From Planctomycetota bacterium (lineage in GTDB: Bacteria; Planctomycetota; J058; JAJDCQ01), in contig JAJDCQ010000043.1 of the NCBI GenBank assembly GCA_029260755.1, forward strand, positions 1 to 64,000: DNA of 64,000 nucleotides, written 5' to 3'. The notes under the pieces were generated by a model. It saw only the letters and a list, made by a program, of their open reading frames with translations. It was not told the origin of the DNA and did not search any database. Below are positions 59,837 through 64,000 of the stretch, piece after piece. Both the position numbers and the translations under genes were made by a program. Numbering within the stretch: position 1 is the first letter of the stretch; each line of letters begins with the position of its first letter.

Positions 59837-60191
59837 TGGAGGCGGCGGGAATCGAACCCGCGTCCCGTGACGATTTCACGTCAGCGTCTACGCGTGTAGT
59901 CGACCATTTGGGTCTCGTCCGTTGGGCTCCGGTCGACGGGATCCCTCTGGACCAGCTCCGGAGAATCTCGTCGGGTGGGCTCCAGAGCAGCACCCATCCG
60001 ACCAGCCCGTTTTCGACCTATCCGCTCTGCCTTCGGGCGTCGTCATTGCGGTAGGGGCTGCCGTTTTATTTAAGCAGCCAGAGCGAAAGAGTTGTTGGCA
60101 ACTCTTTTTTGCTCGGGGTTTTACGAGGCCTCCGAGCAACCTCGACGCGCAACTCACGTTTCCTCTGCCCGGTCGATACCAGGTCGCCCCC
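59837..60191 (-). ncRNA. ssrA: Transfer-messenger RNA
   Basis: One-piece tmRNA of 355 bases. The 5' end GGGGGCGACCTGG and 3' end TTCGATTCCCGCCGCCTCC plus A pair as an acceptor stem (one G-U); CCA is not encoded. The tag frame runs from 60099 to 60070 on the minus strand and encodes ANNSFALAA followed by TAA, one residue shorter than the common ten-residue tags; it ends in the standard ALAA degron. The resume codon GCC lies at the edge of the loop of a perfect 9-bp hairpin (60086-60094 with 60099-60107). smpB lies upstream on the same strand. Confidence 0.92.
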
Positions 60192-60285
60192 TTGGTTTCC
60201 CTCGGGGTGAGGCTTCTTCCTCTCCCTTCTATATCATCATCATTGAGACGCCGTCGGGGCCGTCTCGTGGTCGTCCTATTCTCGC
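60192..60285 (-). promoter_or_regulatory. Region between smpB and ssrA
   Basis: 94 bases on the minus strand between the smpB stop and the tmRNA 5' end. A GAGACG/CGTCTC stem with a 10-base loop and a TATAGA box are visible, the latter about 45 bases before the tmRNA. The 11-base direct repeat GGCGAGAATAG overlaps the smpB stop codon. A promoter for ssrA here is plausible; cotranscription with smpB and processing by RNase P is the alternative. Confidence 0.35.
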
Positions 60286-60789
60286 CTATTCTCGCCTCGC
60301 CCGGGCGAGCGCTCGCTCGACCTCGCGCTTGGCGTCCTTCTGTTTCATGTCCTGCCGCCGGTCCTCGTGCTTCTTTCCCTTCACGAGCCCGAGCTCGACC
60401 TTCGCATATCCTCGCTTGAAATACAGCGAGAGCGGCACGATCGTGAGCGACTGCCTCGCGCAGCTGTCCTTGAGCTTCTGGATCTCGCGCTTGCGCAGCA
60501 AGAGCTTGCGGACCCGGTCGGGCTCGTGCCCGGCGTAGCCGGCGTTCTCGTAGACGGGAATCGTCACTCCGATCAGCCACGCCTCACCATCGCGCACCCG
60601 GGCGTAGCCCTCCTGGAGCGACGCCGCCGCCTGTCGGAGGCTCTTGACCTCGCTCCCCTGGAGGGAGAGGCCGGCCTCGAAGCGCTCGATGACGTGGAAG
60701 TCACGGAACGCCTTGCGGTTTCGGGCGATGACCTTGACACCCGGCTCCTCGCCGGCCGCCTTCTTCGCGCTCTTGCCCTTCTTCGCCAC
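60286..60789 (-). CDS. smpB: SsrA-binding protein SmpB
   Basis: Partner of tmRNA in trans-translation. The GTG at 60789 is chosen because GAGGGAG lies seven bases upstream, giving 167 residues; the open frame reaches 60963 but that would give a 225-residue protein, too long for the family. The body has RKAFRDFHVIERFEAGLSLQGSEVKSLR and the C-terminal tail GKKHEDRRQDMKQKDAKREVER, both diagnostic. Confidence 0.94.
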   Translation of the reverse strand: MAKKGKSAKKAAGEEPGVKVIARNRKAFRDFHVIERFEAGLSLQGSEVKSLRQAAASLQEGYARVRDGEAWLIGVTIPVYENAGYAGHEPDRVRKLLLRKREIQKLKDSCARQSLTIVPLSLYFKRGYAKVELGLVKGKKHEDRRQDMKQKDAKREVERALARARRE

Positions 60790-60916
60790 CGCGGCGCTCC
60801 CTCGTCGAACCGATGGGTCGACCCCCATCCCGACTTCGTTCATTATATAGTGCCGGACGCGAGTCGGCCTCCCGGGGCCCGCTCCGTTCTTCGCGCCCCC
60901 TCCTCGAGGACCGGCC

Positions 60917-61798
60917 ATGGCCGAGACCCCCGAGCCCGACCGCCCGCGCAACCGCTCGCTCATCGCGCGTCGGGTCGGCTGCCCCCTTCACGAGACGGGC
61001 GAGCCGTTCGTCCACTTTCACCTCCGGAGCAGCGCCTACGAGGTCGTCCGCGACGACCTCGACCTCCCCGTCTACCGCGCCCCCCTCCCTGGCGAGGACG
61101 CCTGCGACTTCGAGCTCCTCGCCGTCACCGTCTGTCCCGAGTGCGCCTACGCGGCCACCGAGGCCAAGCTCCTCGCTCCCGCCCCCGGCGGCGACTTCCC
61201 CCTCTCGCTGATCCTCCCGCCCGGGGCGATCGAGAGCGCGTTCAACGAGAGCAGCCGCCGCGCCCGCGCCCTCGAGAAGGTCACGGCGGGCTTCTTCACC
61301 GAGGAGCGCACGCTTCGCGACGCGATCATCGCCTACAGCCTCGCGATCGAGACGGCCCAGAGCCTCTACGCCGGCGCCCCGGAGGCGACTCGCTTTCTGC
61401 TGTGCCACTGCGCGAATCACCACCTCCGCCTCGCCCGACTCTGCCGCCGGCTCGACCTCCGACCGGCCGTGAGCGGCCATCTCTTCCGGGCACGCAACCT
61501 CCTCCAGCGGGCGAGCGAGTCGGTGAAGGGGAGCTTTCTGATCCGCACGCTCTACCAGACGGTCTCCCTCTCCCTGTCGCTCGGCGACGTCGGCCAGGCC
61601 ACCACGGCCCTCGACGCCCTCCGCCGCCTCGCCCGCTCGGGAACCGACCGCCTCCAGGACCCCCGGGCCGGACCGCTCGCGTCCGCGGCCGATCCGGTCC
61701 CTCCCGAGGACTGGCCCGACCTGGTCGACGACTACGTCGCGCGCGCGCAAGTCCTCTCGCGCAAGCATCGTGGGCGTGATCCCGAGGCGCCTCACTGA
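60917..61798 (+). CDS. DUF2225 family protein
   Basis: 293 residues. Cysteine-bearing N-terminal blocks (CPLHETGEPFVHFHLRSSAYEVVRDDLDLPVYR and LLAVTVCPECAYAATEAKL) match DUF2225 zinc-ribbon-like domains; the C-terminal part is helical and TPR-like (AYSLAIETAQSLYAG, ALDALRRLARSG). Function unknown; in other bacteria similar proteins occur near stress or sporulation genes. Confidence 0.72.
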   Translation: MAETPEPDRPRNRSLIARRVGCPLHETGEPFVHFHLRSSAYEVVRDDLDLPVYRAPLPGEDACDFELLAVTVCPECAYAATEAKLLAPAPGGDFPLSLILPPGAIESAFNESSRRARALEKVTAGFFTEERTLRDAIIAYSLAIETAQSLYAGAPEATRFLLCHCANHHLRLARLCRRLDLRPAVSGHLFRARNLLQRASESVKGSFLIRTLYQTVSLSLSLGDVGQATTALDALRRLARSGTDRLQDPRAGPLASAADPVPPEDWPDLVDDYVARAQVLSRKHRGRDPEAPH

Positions 61799-61848
61799 CC
61801 CCGCGATCCCGTCACGGGCGGCGCCGGGCCTCGACCCCGCCGCCTCGA

Positions 61849-61878
61849 TTGACTCCCCGACGCGCGCCCTCCTATCAT
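61849..61878 (+). promoter_or_regulatory. Promoter of the TAXI-protein gene
   Basis: TTGACT (61849-61854) and TATCAT (61873-61878) are 18 bases apart, giving a leader of about 55 bases to the GTG at 61941. GAAAGAGGA precedes the start codon. Confidence 0.6.
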
Positions 61879-61940
61879 CCGCGGCTTCCGACCGGATCCC
61901 TCCGGTCGACCGTCCGTCGCACCCGAAAGAGGACCGACGC

Positions 61941-63833
61941 GTGACCTCCCCGACCCTCCCGCGCCGCCGCCGTTCGTTCCGCCGCGCCGCCGTCGTGCTC
62001 ATCGCCCTGGTCGCCTGCCTCGGCGCGGTCATCGGCGCGATCTCCCCCGCCGAGGGCGAGGCCGACGGCCCCATCGAGATCCGCATCGCCGGCGGCTCCT
62101 CGGGCGGCACCTACGCCGTGATGGCCCGGGCGATCGCCGAGGCCTGCCGGCGCGCCGGCGTGAACGCCGAGGTCGTCGCCACCGAAGGCACCTTCGACAA
62201 CCTCTGCCTCCTCCGCGAGGGCGGCGTCGACCTGGCGCTCGTCCAGGGCGACGCCCTCGACACCCTCGCGGGCGACCGCGACTTCAGTCACCTGACCCGC
62301 GGCGTGCGCCTCGTCGCGCCGCTCTACCGCGAGGAGATCCACATCCTCGCCCGCACCGATGCAGGGATCCACGGTCCGAAGCAGCTTCGCGGCAAGCGCG
62401 TCGCGGTCGGCCCCACCCTCTCGGGCACGCACCTCGCCGCGAAGAGCGTCCTCGACGCCCTCGACATCGATCCGAACTTCGGGATCCGCCCCCGCGCCGA
62501 CATGTCGTATCAGGAGGCCCTCTCCAAGCTCGAGTCCGGCGAGCTCGACGCGATGTTCTACGTCGCGGGCGCCCCGGCCCCGCTCCTCAACGGCCTCCCC
62601 TCGGAGTACGGCCGCAAGGTCAGCCTCGTCCCGTTCACCCTCGACGACGTCCCCGAGGTGAGCCACGTCTTCTGGCCGACCGTCGTCCCGGTCGAGGTCT
62701 ACCCCTGGATGGCCGAGGACGTCCCGATGGCCGCCACGACCGCGTGGCTCGCTGCGACGCGCCGCCTCGATGCGGCGACCGTCGGGAAGATCACGAAGGC
62801 GCTCTTCGAGAGCACCGACATCCTCCGCGCCGCGCATCCCAAGGGCGAGGAGCTCGACTTCGGTCTCGCCCGCGTGATCACCAGTCAGCTCGGCGAGCGG
62901 GTCCACGAGGGCGCGCGCGCCTACTACGACGAGGCGAGCGCCGGGTGGCGCGCCCGCGCTGGTCGTCTTCGCCTCCGGAGCGGCCCCAAGGGCGGCACCT
63001 ACGACCGCTTCGGCACCGACCTGACCGAGGTGCTCGGCCGGGTCGGCTTCACGGTCAAGCACGGCGGCAGCTCGGGCTCGTTCGAGAACGTGATCGCGCT
63101 CGGTCGGGGCCAGACCCAGCTCGCGATCGTGCAGCTCGACGCCCTCGCCCACCCGCAGGCCGAGGCGTTCCGCGCCCGGATCCAGACGGTCCTCCCGCTC
63201 TACAACGAGGAGGTCCATCTCCTCGCCCGACCCGGCTCCGGCATCCGGAGCATCCGCGACCTGCGCGGCAAGCGCGTCCACGCGGGCGCGGTCCGGTCGG
63301 GGACCTACGCGACCGCGACGGCGCTCCTCGAGCTCGTCGGCCTCGACGCGGCTCGCGACCTCGTCCTCGACCACAGCCGCGCCGAGACGGCGCTGGCCGC
63401 GCTCGCCGCGGGTGAGCTCGACGCCGCGTTCTTCGTCGGCGGCGCGCCGCTGGGGACGCTCGCCGGCGCCGGCAAGGGCCGCGGCGCGTTCGAGCTCGTC
63501 TCGCTCTCGGCGCGCGACGTCGAGGACGTCGTCCTCCACTCCGAGCTCTACGACCGCGCGACCATCCCCGCCGGCACCTACCCGTTCCAGTCGGGCGATG
63601 TGCGGACCATCTCGACGCGCTGCGCCCTCCTCGTCGCTCCCGACGCCGACGAGGACGCGGTTGCCCAGATCGTCTACACGATCCGCGCCGCGATGGGGTG
63701 GCTCGCCGATCGGCACCCGAAGTGGAACGAGGTGAGCTTCTCGCGCGCGCAGGAGGATCTCCTCCGCGGGCGGCTCCCGTTCCACCCCGGCGCGGAGAAG
63801 GCGCTCCTCGGGAAGAAGCGGGATCGCTGGTAG
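61941..63833 (+). CDS. Protein with two tandem TAXI-type solute-binding domains
   Basis: 630 residues from a GTG with GAAAGAGGA upstream; an N-terminal helix (about 14-35) anchors it outside the membrane. Two copies of the TAXI family substrate-binding fold are present: IRIAGGSSGGTYAVMARAIAE at about 49 and LRLRSGPKGGTYDRFGTDLTE at about 344, each followed by VQGDALD / VQLDALA and LRGKRVAVGPTLSGTH / LRGKRVHAGAVRSGTY type blocks. TAXI proteins normally have one domain and feed a TRAP permease; no permease is visible here. Confidence 0.8.
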   Translation: MTSPTLPRRRRSFRRAAVVLIALVACLGAVIGAISPAEGEADGPIEIRIAGGSSGGTYAVMARAIAEACRRAGVNAEVVATEGTFDNLCLLREGGVDLALVQGDALDTLAGDRDFSHLTRGVRLVAPLYREEIHILARTDAGIHGPKQLRGKRVAVGPTLSGTHLAAKSVLDALDIDPNFGIRPRADMSYQEALSKLESGELDAMFYVAGAPAPLLNGLPSEYGRKVSLVPFTLDDVPEVSHVFWPTVVPVEVYPWMAEDVPMAATTAWLAATRRLDAATVGKITKALFESTDILRAAHPKGEELDFGLARVITSQLGERVHEGARAYYDEASAGWRARAGRLRLRSGPKGGTYDRFGTDLTEVLGRVGFTVKHGGSSGSFENVIALGRGQTQLAIVQLDALAHPQAEAFRARIQTVLPLYNEEVHLLARPGSGIRSIRDLRGKRVHAGAVRSGTYATATALLELVGLDAARDLVLDHSRAETALAALAAGELDAAFFVGGAPLGTLAGAGKGRGAFELVSLSARDVEDVVLHSELYDRATIPAGTYPFQSGDVRTISTRCALLVAPDADEDAVAQIVYTIRAAMGWLADRHPKWNEVSFSRAQEDLLRGRLPFHPGAEKALLGKKRDRW

Positions 63834-64000
63834 TCAGTCGAAGAGCTCCGACTCCCGCTTCGCCAGCGCCCGCGCCTTCTCCTTGAAGTAGCGCTGCTCG
63901 AAGAGCGCGGCCGGGAGCGCCTCGTCGGGCACGGCGAGGGCGGCCTCGATCTCCTTCTTGAAGAGCTCGCGGTCGCCGGTCGCGACGGCGTAGAACTTCG
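63834..64000 (-). CDS. Partial gene, C-terminal end
   Basis: The last 55 codons of a minus-strand gene, ending at a TGA (63834-63836) right after the TAXI stop: KFYAVATGDRELFKKEIEAA... to AKRESELFD. Highly charged and helical; too short to name. Codon usage and frame are like the neighbours. Confidence 0.55.
   Translation of the reverse strand, partial: KFYAVATGDRELFKKEIEAALAVPDEALPAALFEQRYFKEKARALAKRESELFD

Noticed and set aside
59837..59880. A lone tRNA gene on the minus strand
   Set aside because: The T-arm and acceptor sequences are the 3' end of the tmRNA; there is no anticodon arm and the tag frame lies upstream.

Overview
The window is about 64 kb of very GC-rich chromosome from what looks like an aerobic, Gram-negative environmental bacterium. 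Evidence is the many lipoprotein signal peptides, an aa3/caa3-type oxidase operon, a Bat operon, zinc-ribbon and PPC-repeat proteins, and GTG/TTG starts. Planctomycetota or a Myxococcota-like lineage would fit, but nothing here fixes the phylum (no rRNA). Genes are tightly packed with frequent 1-4 base stop/start overlaps, so most belong to operons.

Layout: 0.3-4.0 kb, a two-gene minus-strand unit (histidyl-tRNA-synthetase-like protein, then an aromatic amino-acid ammonia-lyase). 4.3-13.5 kb, a complete cytochrome oxidase operon behind a clear sigma70-type promoter: dihaem lipoprotein, CoxB, CoxA, CtaA, CtaB, CoxC, CoxD, SCO and a small membrane protein. 13.5-16.8 kb, an ECF sigma factor, a repeat-filled gap, a receptor-like anti-sigma protein with three zinc-finger domains and a membrane protein. 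16.8-25.0 kb, housekeeping genes (glnE, DUF2203, guaB, an acetyltransferase, a PPC-repeat lipoprotein). 25.1-37.9 kb, a MoxR/Bat operon ending in a BatD-BatE fusion, interrupted by repeats and one opposed membrane-protein gene. 38.4-41.6 kb, a tetrahaem cytochrome and small lipoproteins. 41.7-47.9 kb, a membrane protein with a TIR-like domain coupled to a DUF4145/TPR/SLOG-like protein (a candidate conflict system), then an anchored coiled-coil protein, a zinc-ribbon protein and a VOC protein. 48.6-51.0 kb, SEC-C/HEAT-like and acetyltransferase genes. 51.2-59.8 kb, an accessory segment: XPB-like helicase plus Bax1-like nuclease, a voltage-sensor/CorA fusion, a RelE/ParE-type toxin-antitoxin pair with a frameshifted toxin, a PD-(D/E)XK-like protein, an unknown divergent gene and an AbiE system with an operator-like inverted repeat. 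59.8-64 kb, tmRNA (ssrA) with smpB, a DUF2225 gene, and a protein with two tandem TAXI substrate-binding domains.

Intergenic gaps carry at least three families of non-coding repeats: inverted repeats built from three 9-base units (ATCCGCG-type, with ATCTGTG-type and probably CTCCGTG-type variants), a 106-bp tandem/inverted family at 38.0 and 48.0-48.5 kb, and REP-like hairpins bounded by GGGGTCAG/CTGACCCC. Two copies of the last, near 48.1 and 48.35 kb, have the same geometry while their inner stems differ by compensatory changes.

The most notable candidates for new biology are the voltage-sensor/CorA fusion, the TIR-like plus TPR/SLOG gene pair, the covarying repeat element, the CoxA lacking both usual proton-channel acidic/lysine residues, and the tmRNA whose resume codon lies in a perfect hairpin.
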